Positions 12,771 through 25,341 of a DNA stretch of 64,000 nt are shown piece after piece. The number at the start of each line of letters is the position of its first letter. Position 1 is the stretch's first letter. The stretch is from NCBI GenBank assembly GCA_037501455.1, contig CM074856.1, positions 17,629,001 through 17,693,000 on the forward strand, written 5' to 3'. This DNA is from Lantana camara (Eukaryota; Streptophyta; Magnoliopsida; Lamiales; Verbenaceae). The notes below the pieces were generated by a model. The model did not search any database and had not been told where the DNA came from. It was given only the letters and a program-made list of their open reading frames with translations. The translations under genes were made by a program, and so were the position numbers.

Positions 12771-15700
12771 ATGAAGCTGATTGTAGAAGTCATAGATGCT
12801 CATGATCTCATGCCTAAAGATGGTCTTGGATCAGCAACTCCATATGTAGAGGCCGAATTCGAGGATCAGCTAATCCGAACTCGAACCATCCCGAAAAACC
12901 TCAATCCCATCTGGAACCAAACACTAGCCTTCGATTACGACACAACCAGAAACCACGTTTACAGCTACATTGAAGTTTCTGTGTACAACGAGAGGAGAGA
13001 AATACCGGGTAGAAACTTTCTTGGAAGAGCAAGGATTTCTTGCTCGAATCTTGTTAGGAAAGGAGAGGAAGTCTATCAGCGTTTCCAACTCGAAAATAAG
13101 TCCCTCTTTTCGTTTGTCAGAGGTGAAATCGGCCTTAAGGTCTACCTCTCACCCGAAAACTCCTTGCATTCGAGTACTCCAACTGAAAGTCATAGTACTC
13201 TTCCTCCTCCACAGTCACCTGTTGCTGATATTTCTACCCCGCCAGTAGAAGAAAAAGATCGGGATACCCTTGATCCCACCATTTCTCCTCCTAAACCGTG
13301 CGTTCTTGATAATTCCATACCGCTCGAACGTGACGAGACAGATTCTGGGTCCAATTCCAGCATTCCCACTGATCAAGAACCGGCCAACGTGACAGAAGAC
13401 ACTGCTGAAGTTGCATCGGAAACCACTCATCACATTCACAAGCAGCAGACCATGCAGCAGCGAGGCATTACTTTGCGAAAGAGAGCTGAGCGAGTCGAGT
13501 CAACATTAATGCAGCATCAGCCTAACTTACCACAACCCCATCATCAGGCTAATCTACCACCACCTCATCATCAAGCTAACTCACCACCACCTCATCATCA
13601 TCACCATGGCCATGAACAAGATTTCGAGGTGAAAGAAGCTGATCTCCCCCTCGGCGAGCATTGGCCAAACAGCATGAGAGGATGGATGAGTGGCGAAAGA
13701 ACGTCCAACTCATTAGACCTTGTGGAGCAAATGTCCTATCTCTATGTCCGTATAGTCAAGGCCAAAGATCTCCCACCGAGCTCCATAACCGCCACCTGTG
13801 ATCCCTATGCAGAAGTCAGGCTCGGCAACTACAAGGGCAGGACTAAGCATCTTGAGAGGAGAACGAACCCCGAATGGAACCAAGTCTTTGCCTTCTCCAA
13901 AGAAAGGATCCAATCATCAGTTCTTGAAGTTCTCATCAAGGACAAAGAAATGGTGGGTCGGGACGACTATTTAGGACGTGTCGTGTTTGATCTAAATGAG
14001 GTCCCCACGCGAGTCCCGCCCGACAGCCCGTTGGCCCCCCAATGGTGCAGGCTGGAGGACAGAAGAGGAGAGGGGAAAGTGAGGGGGGAAGTAATGGTGG
14101 CTGTTTGGATGGGAACACAAGCCGACGAGGCGTTTACGGATGCATGGCATGCTGACGCGGCCTCGGTTTTTGGTGAAGGAGTACTCAACATAAGGTCGAA
14201 AGTGTATGTTTCTCCTAAACTATGGTACTTGAGGGTGAACGTTATCGAAGCTCAGGACATCATTCCGGCCGACATGGGCCGCCTTCCAGAAGTTTTCGTG
14301 AAGGTTCAGGTCGGGAATCAGGTTCTCCGGACCGGGATTTGCCCAGCTCGTACAGCGAATCCGATATGGAACGAAGATTTGATCTTCGTAGCAGCAGAGC
14401 CGTTTGAGGAGCATTTAGTGCTCACGGTGGAGGACATGGTGCATTCTTCTAAGGATGATGTGTTGGGGAGGATGAGTTTACCTCTGAGTTTTTTTGAGAA
14501 GAGGCTCGATCACAGGGCCGTGCATTCCCGTTGGTTCAATCTTGAAAAGTTCGGCTTTGGGATGGAAGGTGATAGGAGAAGGGAGGCTAGATTCTCAAGC
14601 AGGATACACTTAAGGGTGTGTCTTGAAGGTGGATATCATGTTCTTGATGAGTCGACTCTGTACATAAGCGATCAACGCCCCACGGCGAAGCAGCTATGGA
14701 AGCCTCCAGTCGGGATCCTTGAAGTCGGGATACTAGGAGCTCAGGGGCTTCTACCAATGAAGATGAAGGACGGGCGAGGGAGCACCGATGCTTACTGTGT
14801 GGCAAAATACGGGCAAAAATGGGTCCGGACGAGGACCATCCTCGACAGCTTTAGCCCCAGGTGGAACGAACAGTATACTTGGGAAGTGTATGATCCATGC
14901 ACGGTCATAACACTCGGAGTGTTCGATAACTGCCACTTGGGAAATACAGAAAGGACTGGTGCCAGCTCTGCACGGGATTCAAGAATCGGGAAGGTACGCA
15001 TACGCTTGTCAACCCTCGAAGCCCACCGTACTTATACGCATTCGTATCCGCTTCTCGTTTTGCACCCTTCGGGCCTGAAGAAGATGGGAGAACTCCAACT
15101 AGCTGTTAGATTCACAACACTGTCTTTAGCTCACATGATATACATCTATGGCCACCCTTTGCTTCCCAAAATGCACTACTTGCATCCTTTCACGGTCAAC
15201 CAAGTTGAGAGTTTGAGGTATCAGGCTATGAATATCGTGGCTGCGAGGCTTGGTCGGGCCGAGCCCCCGCTCAGGAAAGAAGTGGTGGAGTTCATGTTGG
15301 ATGTTGATTCACACATGTGGAGTATGAGGAGAAGTAAAGCTAATTTCTTTAGGATCATGTCTTTGTTATCAGGTATAATATCTATCAATCATTGGGTTGG
15401 AGATGTCTGCAACTGGAAGAATCCCGTAACCACAGTCTTGGTCCATGTCTTGTTTCTGATACTGATATGGTATCCTGAGCTGATTCTCCCAACACTCTTT
15501 CTGTATGCTTTCCTCATTGGACTGTGGAACTACAGGTACTGAATTCAACAAACCCCCACCCCCAACTTAATGAAACTTTTAGTCCCCAATGTATAGAATT
15601 GAGGGGGCCTCGATGGCGCGCACACACACACTATATACTTATGATTCGTAAGATCCTTATATGGGTTGATTGATTTCACTGAGTAAAATTTCTGGCTATG

Positions 15701-16132
15701 CCTCTATAAAGGTACCGCCCTAGGCACCCGCCCCACATGGACACGAGGCTATCCTGGGCCGAAGCAGTGCATCCAGACGAGCTTGATGAAGAATTCGACA
15801 CGTTCCCTACATCAAAACAACAAGACGTAGTTAGAATGAGGTACGACAGGCTAAGGAGCGTTGCCGGAAGGATTCAGACGGTCGTGGGAGATATAGCAAC
15901 GCAAGGGGAGAGATTCCAGTCTCTGCTGAGCTGGCGCGATCCTCGGGCGACGAGCTTGTTCATCGTGTTCTGTCTGTGTGCTGCAGTTGTGCTTTATGTG
16001 ACGCCAGTCAGAGTTATGACTCTTGTTGGGGGCTTGTATGTGTTGAGGCATCCTAGGTTCAGAAGCAAGCTGCCTTCTGTTCCAAGTAATTTCTTCAGGA
16101 GGTTAACTGCTAGAACAGATAGCATGCTGTGA
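12771..16132 (+). CDS. QKY: QUIRKY-like MCTP protein (four C2 domains), 1061 aa
   Basis: Large plant MCTP of the QUIRKY group, which acts at plasmodesmata with the receptor kinase STRUBBELIG in Arabidopsis organ shaping. Exon 1 is 12771-15535 and exon 2 is 15712-16132. The intron 15536-15711 (gtactg...aaag) restores the family block NYRYRPRHPPHMDTRLS in frame; without splicing a stop follows at 15540-15542. Visible domains: N-terminal C2 (1 to about 125) starting KLIVEVIDAHDLMPKDG; a Pro/Ser/Glu-rich linker with imperfect HHQANLPPP repeats and an HHHHHGH tract; three further C2 domains (about 325-430, 485-600, 645-760); and the C-terminal phosphoribosyltransferase-like domain with two hydrophobic regions. 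Length is close to Arabidopsis QUIRKY (about 1081 aa by memory). Four C2 domains and the long linker separate it from the three-C2 paralogue upstream. Confidence 0.95.
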
Positions 16133-16690
16133 TTTTCTTGTCATGATCTTTGCTGTCATGTTAATAATGTAATGTCATAAACAAAATAATGTGTTTCTTG
16201 GTTTCCATTTTGTGGTCTTTGTTAGTTTCTCAATCTTGTGCCCATGGAGTATTGCTTGATTTTCATAATTTCTGGAAATCAAAATGGCAAGTGGCTGTTG
16301 TATGAAGTTCAAAATCTCATTATCATCAGGGGTGTATGTGTAATAGCTAATAATCTCAAAATAATAGTAACGAAAACAGAAGACAGAAACTTAAAAAGGG
16401 GCAATAAAATGGAATTCTTCAATAGACAAAAAGAAAGGGCTCTCAAAATTATAGTTCCAGAAAAACAGTCATAACAGAAGATCTTACCTCGGTTGGCTGC
16501 TACATAAGAAGCACACTCTGTTGTTGAGCAAATTTATTCAAAATACCTCTCAATGGATAAATGCATCTTCAAACTACTAATTCTCGAACTCAAATATGCG
16601 ACTCGAGTTTCAGTCAAATAGGGAAAAAAAAATCCTATACCTAACAAAAAAACAGCACAGAATCAGCTACGCCACTCTGTAATTATGGCT
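16133..16690. other. Spacer between convergent QUIRKY-like and CLU genes
   Basis: Contains the 3'UTRs of two facing genes (AATAATGTAATG-type sequences near 16160 on plus). Nothing else recognised. Confidence 0.6.
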
Positions 16691-19600
16691 TCAAGATGCT
16701 GTTTTGCCTTTCGTTTTTGTTTTCGCCTTCTTGGCATCCAAAGCACCCAAGCCCGAGCCTAACCCCACTGGGGTTTGATCTTGTTGACCTTCTTTGGATC
16801 CAAGTTGTACAGGACCTTCCACTCCATTTGAATCTTGACCGTTGGATTCTTTCTTCCCTTCATCAACGGCCTCAGCTGCAGCATCAGGCGCCAATCCTGA
16901 GTTTATCATGTTGAGGAGCTGAGAGATTGGTGGATAAGCCTGCACCGGAACACCGTGAGGGCGAATCAGAAGCCCTCTTGCTGCTGCTTTTTTCCTCACT
17001 TCAGCAGCAGCTTTTGCTGCTCTTTCATCAACGCCTCTTCCTCTGGGCACGGTTTCACCAATAGTGGGGTTATTGAAAGATTTGTTTGAGGAACTACTTG
17101 AACCGCCATTTATAGCAGCAGCTTGAAATGCTTGTATCAGATCTGGATGAGCCTGGTCGGGATAAATGTTTAGCTCTAGTCAACTATATATCGAGAAAGA
17201 AATCACGTAAATAGATTACAAATTTTACTCGTTTAAAGAAAAAAGGTTTGATGATTGAAATGCTTGTGTTAGCCACTGAGGTTTTGCTCTATTGATAAGG
17301 GTACACAAACAAGTATACACTGTGATCAAATCAAAGGCCACTGGCAAGAGCCAGTTAATTGCACACAAACCCCCGAGTTATGACTAATTTGCATAAAAAA
17401 CCCAGTTACAAAAAGAATATCAAAACAGCCTTTCATTTGTACCCAAAAAAATAAAAAGAAAATTTACCGTTGTATCCTTGTTCGAAGAAGAAAGATAAAA
17501 TGAACAAAAATAAGATTTGAGCGCAGATAAGTTTTTACCATAAAATATGCATGTATTCATGGCTAACGCATGTGAGATAAATAAGGGGTTTCTATGTATA
17601 TTTGAGCTTTCACATGGTTTTTTATGATAAAAAAATGTTTATCGAAGGGTAAATATTATGCTGATTATCTATAACGCAGGGGATGGGTGCAATGCAATTT
17701 ACTCCTTTATTTTATTACCATACAGTAGTAGATGATGGGCGGTATTGTACAAAACGAAAAGAAGAAAAGGGAACAGGAAATCAGAACGGACATAGGAATA
17801 CCTTTAGCAAATCAATAGCCTTTTGAGCAGAAGCAGCATTCAAAGCCTGACCTTTCTGCTTCTGTGCATTCATCTGTCAATACATATAATCGTTTATTTT
17901 CTCTCCGGGAATGTAGGAGACCAAACATAAAACAAATTCTCAAAGCAGCAAGGATAGAAATTTTACTTGCAATTCACGCATCTTAAAAGTTTTCATCCAG
18001 TTTTCAGAATCCTTTGCCCGAGAGTCGTCCTCTCCAAGTTGTTTCACAAGGATATCATATGTTTTCTTTTCATGCTGCAAGATCAAAAAGATCAAATAAA
18101 GGGTATGTTCATTGCTATGTCATTAGTTCATATGACATATATCAAGCTTTTGATACATACCTGGTGCGAAAGCTTGTAAGCTCCCATACAGTTAAATGCA
18201 ATGGCCAATGCATGATAGCATACAGCAGTCTGAATATGCTCCTCTCCTAAAAGTCTTTCATTCTTCTTCAATGCTTCTTGTAAATATCTAAGGGCTGTAT
18301 CCATTTTTCCAATATCTTGATACATCATTGCAACATTTATAAAAGTGGCAGCAACATCAGGGTGATCTGGGCCAGATGACAAACTTAACAAAAGTAATGC
18401 CCGTGACATGTGGCGCAATGCCAGCTCTGTCTGGTTAAGACCATGGTAGAACAGAGCCATGTTCCCATAACTGCAGGATATTTTCTCATCTTTAGAGTCA
18501 ATAATATATTTAAAGGAAAAACTAAAGCGAATCAAACACACACGAGGACGATCATTTACATAAAATATCCTCAAAATAAGGTTTTACACCCAAGATATTC
18601 CTATGTTTCAATCTTAAGTTCATTCCATCAACCTTTCATTCCAAAAGCTCAACAAACTAAATAGAACTAATACTTTAGATTGAAAAAACTTAATGGATTA
18701 AAATTTCTACTTTAGTATTCTAAATTGATTTGTTTAATAATAATAATTAGTTTCTTATAAGATGGACATACGTTTTGACAATTATAAGATATCTAAATTA
18801 AATAATAAAAAATATTCTCTCAAATTTTTAAGATATGTAAAAGATAAAGAAAAGGGTTCATGCCTGTGGGCAGTGTCAGGGTGGTCCAGACCAAGGCAGC
18901 GTTCATTTATGATTAATTCTTTGTGCTGTTGCATTATTGCACCGGCCATATCTCCAGCATGGTACAAGACCATGGCCAAGTAACTGACGCCAAATATAGA
19001 AGTTAGACTAAAAATAACTTGATAACAAAAAAGTTAATGCCAGGAAGCTTAGCTTTAATACAAACATCTAGGAATATTAGAAATATAGTCATGAAAATGA
19101 CATGAGCAAGTTTTATAAGAATTACCGGCAACAATTTGCAACCTCCCGATGCATTGGACCAGTGACCTGCAGTTATTATCAGAAACTGATTATTAGTCGT
19201 AGAAGGGAGCATTAAAAACTCTGGAAGCCGAGTCTTTTTCTTCAAATAAAGAAAAACAAATGAAGTTTTTGCTTTCCTGCTTCTACTTAAATAAGCTAGA
19301 AGCACCTTTACGGACTGCTTTTTTTAGCTTCTAGGTTAATTTTTCTTTTATTTAGAATAGTTTATGTTTTCTTTCATTTCTCCAAACACTTTCATCTTTT
19401 ACTACTATTTAAAGCTTTACAACTAACTTCCTGAAAACCAGAAAATTTTGCAAAGAACCCCCAAAAGAAGAGAATACAAAGCTACGAAGACCAAAGTAAC
19501 TGAACAGTAATAAGCAAACCTGCTGGAGAAGAGCGAATGCTTCAGAAAATAGTGTGTACGCCTCACTAAGCATTCCCTGGGAAAAGCAAACAAAAGTGTC

Positions 19601-22600
19601 AGAATTTTTTTAATCAAATTAAAATGAACGAAAGATCTGGCTTAGATATCTGTGTAATAGAATATGCAATGTTTACAGAGAGCATAATTTAGATGATCAC
19701 CAATTTGCATTGCATGACGGCAAATAAAAAGTGAACAACCTTTATTAGCATACCTCTGCTAGTTGAACCTTTCCAGTTTCAACAAGATCTTTCGCTTCCG
19801 AACAGACTGGTATGGAGTGCTTTACTACTGGCTGGACATTTAGTATATCTGAAACTTGAAAAGGGGCCACAGCGTCGAAGTCATACTTGCGAGCAGCAAT
19901 GGTAAATCCCACCTATATATGTGTACCAAATAAGAGGTGGAAGGAAATGAAAATCTCAATTGCACGGAAGAAAAACACTAAAAATTTAGAAAACCAGATT
20001 CTTTGACATAAATATATACACAAAACTGTTGGAAGTGAACTATGTAAAAGTAGCCACAGCAAACATTTCTAGGAACTGGATATGATGAAATCCAGAAGAG
20101 AACAGGTTGACAGAAGCACATTATTATTTGAGATAACAATCAAGGAGTTTCTGGAAAGTATGCGTGAAATTCACAAATATGAAAAACAAAAAAAGAAAAA
20201 GCAGAAGCTACACTCAAACTGAAATTAGTTACCTTTTGGCAAAGATTTCGTACAACTGAAATTTTCTTCACACCCTGCCTTGCATCTTCAGGCAACTCAA
20301 ACTGCATAAGAGATAGTTAGCCGAAAAAAATTTAAAAAAAATAATGCAATTTTATGGAAACAGGTGGAAATAAAGTCAAATCCAAACGGAAGAGACCTGG
20401 TATTTGAGCTTGGCAAATTCCTGAATCTCAGACCACAAACTTTCAGAGGTAATACTAGAATAAGAGGAGTGCTTCTTTTTAACATTTCCTCCTTTTCTCA
20501 ACTTAGCTTGTGGCCTGGAAGACTTCCCTGAAGTATGTTGTCCTGAATGAACCTATAAAATAGAAATATTGGATTTCAGGATCAAATGAAGACTATCTCA
20601 ATTGTTAAAATAAAATATCAGATTGAGAAAACAAAAGGCCTTGGCAAGATATATGAACCAGTATATCTACCTTTTTTTGGTTTTTATTGTTAGCAACGCC
20701 TTTAGCAGAAACAGCATAAACTTTTCCTAGGAAACAGTTCAGAAAGAGTGAAATGGCATGCCCAAGATCATGATCCTCTGTATTTCTTAAGACATCCTGC
20801 ATACCCATAATTAACCGAGAAAAAGGCCAAAATCATTTAAAGATCGAGGAACTAATGAAAATGAGGTCATAACTAGCTTTTTCTGAAACAATGATGAAAT
20901 GCCTAATCAATTATCACCTTGACAACATGCTTAGCCGATCTTACAACAATCTCATTGGAACAAAGATCCCATAAATGAGGCATATGTTTTGTCCCTTCAG
21001 CTACCTGCAGCACCAATTGAAGTATATATAAGTACGTTGAATAGATGAAAAAACAAGCATGTTGATCCTCACTCAATGAAGGATCTTACTCCGTATTTTG
21101 AAGAAGAAAAACAAAAGGAGAAGAGAACAGATTTCAGATAATATAAAAAATATACTAGAACAGTAAAAATAAATTAATTAGGAACTGTTTTTCTTATGTC
21201 TTTGAAATTACTCATTTTTCTGAATTTTCAAAATACAAAAAAAAAAAAAGCAATTCTATTTATAATGAAAATAACAAACCATGAAGTGTTTGGTCTTACT
21301 TTGCCAATATAACGAACATTGATACCATGTGCATGTAGTGCTTCAGTCAAGGTTTGACCATCCATTGGTGAAACCTCAAGGGTGCTAAGGTCATGAATAA
21401 ATTTAGGCAATACAACATCTTTAAGATACAGACTTGCTTTTCGCACATTTTCCTCGTCTGCAGCAATCTCCTGGAAATGGTATAACTTTTTGAACAGAAA
21501 ATTCCCGAGAATATTACGCCAAATGACAAGTTTAAGTTATATCAAGCTACCTCAGGATCCCCGGAAAGCTTAAATTCAGTAAAAACATTAGGATTGAAGA
21601 GTATCTCTTTGCTTGGATCTTTATCTTTAGAGTGAGATTCACATTCGTCAATCTTCAGCTTTTCACCTTCTACAGCATTCTGTGCAAAAAAAAAAAAAAA
21701 GGCATAAATCTTATATGACTTGAAACAGATTAAATCCAACTTAGATTATCCAACAGATATATTCAGTTACACAAGTGAAATGCTGACATTTCTTCAAGAA
21801 GCAGACAGTGTATCAATATTTCTTTCTGTCACACAAATAGATCATGGCAGAGATGGATAATAGCCAAGTCAAACCTAGAATTTGTATCCTGAGGCTAGCT
21901 CCACTGTATGTTGTCAAAAAACATCGAATTGAACTTATAACAAGAGAACTTGTAATGAATTTATTCTCACTTAAGTTTCAAATGTTACATATGGATTTCT
22001 AGACTATCTAATCAAAGTCAGGTAAATGTAAATTATTATCGCATGACAACTAATTGACTGCTAGTATTTAGTCACATTTGACTTGAACATGAAAGATTCA
22101 TACAAGACAATATTGACTCTTTGGCCACAAAAGCAAGTTTTCGAACAACCCCAGGTCAGATGAAATCTAAACAATCCTCTCTGACTTTACTATTAATATT
22201 TATCTCCATATCAAAGTCCTCATCTTGTAAAAGCTAAATTTCGTGTCAGAGCATTTCGAACTTATTTTCATTTATCAGAAGGATCACCATACCTGTGCAT
22301 CACTAGTTGTTAATGCTGCATTTTCCTCAGCTTTCACTACTTCTTCAGCATTGTCGGTATGCAAAGTATCAGAAGCTACAGGATTCTTTTCTTCTGATTC
22401 AGGCCCAGGGTTTGACACCTTGGTCGTTTCAGCCTTTTCAAGTACAAGAAAAGAACAGTATAAGAATACAACATACAAAAATCACTGGGAAGTGATACTT
22501 AGTGAAAAGGCTGGTCCTTACATGACAAAAGGCAGTTATAAGTTCAGGCCTCAGGATACAAAATCTAGAACCTGGTCCAGTATAATTTGCATCACGAGGA

Positions 22601-25309
22601 GTGACTCTCATCAAATCCAAGAGATATTGCCTGGCACAAGACAATGAAAATTGCAAAAACAAGGGACCGCATTAAAGAATGAAGCCCACTAAATAGCTAG
22701 AAGTCATTTAGCAAGTTAAAAGAGACAATATATACAGCGTCTAATCTTCCAAGAACTTTTGCTGATTTCACAGTTAGCTTATAGAGGGTGAATAGAACAT
22801 GGGTTGCCGGGGAAGAAGGTAATTATAATAATTTTCCTACAAAGAATGCATCCAACTAAAGATGATTGACCAAGGAAAACTGGTGGTGTTAGAAGAAAAT
22901 ACTTCACCTGTCATCACTGCCAACGATTCCCTTGCACTCAACTGGTGCAGCTAGCTTGAAAACATTACCAGATGCGTCAGCCACAGAATGCTCTTTCAGA
23001 TGAAGACGTTTGGCAGCTTCCAACACCTAAAGGACATAAGAAGTAGGAAAACCATAAGGAATAGGCTAACTCTAAGATTTTTGACAATTAGGGAAAGCAA
23101 GAGACAAGAAGTATATGACAGTTAAGGCTAAGCAAACAAGTAACTGTATAGTTTGAAAAACAAACACTAAACCTAAGATCCTGGGAAATTAAGTAAGCTG
23201 ACAAACAGTGCTAGAGCCACGTATAAGAAAATTTCTTAGAGTCAATTATTTGGAGCATGAACACCACAAAATTTCCTCCAACTTGTAGAATGAGAATTGA
23301 GAAATGTGATGTAGAGGAGAATATATGGATCACTTAGTTGTTGAAGGAAGATAAATAAATACTGAGGAAATTCTAGATGAAAATATGTAGTCATTAGTAA
23401 AAATAAAATGACTAGGCTCATATCTACCTTGGAATGAAAATCTTCGCTCCAGCAAATTTTCTTGCCATTGTCAACAGAACCATATAAAAGGGAGTCTGAT
23501 TTATCACCTTGAAGGATTCCAGGCAAGACACTCTGACAGAAGGAAATAAATTATAATCAGCAAATCAGCAAACCAAATATGCCATTGTTTACCATCTTAT
23601 TGCTACTAGTACATCAACAGCCACGTTAAATATAACTGAAAATGAAAGAAAATAAGGATGTTGACACAGCAACATTCCATCAGAAAGGGTTCAGAATCAC
23701 AAACGAGGGGGTATCATTTAAAGGAGAATTATTTAATTTAACATTATTTCTTCTCTCCTCGATTCTCTTTCTCTCATTCTTTTCTCGTCTCTCCTCCCTT
23801 TTCTCTTTCATCTTCCTCTTTATCCCAATCTCCTCAATAGTTTTTCAAGTCCTCTTTTCATTTACTATGTTAATTATGATAATTAAAACTTATCATTAAA
23901 CCAAAATATATTAAAAATAAGAAAATATATGTCATCAAAAAGTTTCAATGAGTAATTATTATTTCATGTTATTGAGATTTCAACACATTATTAAATTATA
24001 TTTTACATTTAATTTGAACAGAGACGCACCTGTGCCACTACTCTATGACCTCTGTAATCAATTATGGCCATCGCAAGATTGTATAATCCAGGAACATCAG
24101 CTTCCTGGTATGCCTTTGTGCCTTTCAAGTCATTGTTAGCACTGGCATACGTGGCTTGCTCACTTTCACCCAATTGAGTCTCTGCAGCCACATCAGGGGA
24201 CAATGCCTCCGTGCCATTAATATTTTCTGTATCCGAAATAGAAGCTCCATTCCCATCAGAAACTCTAGAAGCTACTTGTGGCGTATTGTTTTCTTTCTCA
24301 ACTTTAGAGTGCTCTTCTGATGCCTGCTTTTGGGACAATTGCTCAAGGTCCGAATCAACAGCAAAGCTGAAGAATATATTGTTGTGGACATACCTAGACA
24401 CCAAGAACACAGAAATATCTCAATAAAAGTCAGGGGAAATAAGAAATTCAAGGCTAGAGGCACGACCAATAAATATTTGCAAAAGGAATACTATGGAAAT
24501 TATTGTCAGATAAAAGAGTTGATTTTTTCTCTCAGATTGGTTGAAGAAGTACAAACCACACTCATGGAATGAAGAACTTAATATAGCACAGGATTCACAT
24601 ATGAAACGTACAGTTCCCTTTTAATAATCAAACGGAAGTTGGTGATTGCTCCAGTTATCATCATAGTTAGGAAAAAGAGGTTCGCGGGAAGAATGGACAT
24701 GAACTTCATGGATAAAATAACAAGTGGAATATCAACCACATTTGTGCATTGAAAATAATGTGCTCTTTTTTTGCTTCACTCACATATGAAAGCACTCTGG
24801 ATCAGTTGGATTAATAGGAGGTATGCATCTACTAATCACTCCAATAGCACCACTAGTTGCAGCATCCACAAAATCAGAAGTCACTTTGTAAAGAGCTCTA
24901 TCCCTCAAGATCCTGCAATAAAAGTGTAAGCGGTGAGTCATGATGATCTTACACAGTTTGGAGGTGTTAATTTGGCCGGAAACTGATGTTCAAAGATATT
25001 GATCAAAAGCTAACACCTTTCCTGATGTGTAGAATGTGGGAACTCCCGACAAGCCTGAAGTTCTTCATTCCAATCTCTCTGCATGCCAATCAGTTCACTT
25101 CCAAAAGAAAGTGTCAAGGAATTTTCTGCTCTGGCTGCATCACGTTTGTGATCTGGAACCACCAGCATCCATAAGGCAGTCATCAGAATACAAATGAAAG
25201 GACAAATGCAAGCCAGAAATAGTAAAGAAGAAAAATAACTGATCATAAAACAAGGCAAATAGAAAAAGAAAGGACAGCTACAAAACGACAAAGAAATGAA
25301 AACATACAC

Positions 25310-25341
<32 letters not shown>

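Noticed and set aside
15536..15542. Premature stop in the QUIRKY-like gene
   Set aside because: The stop lies in the 176-base intron (gtactg...aaag); splicing restores the conserved NYRYRPRHPPHMD block.
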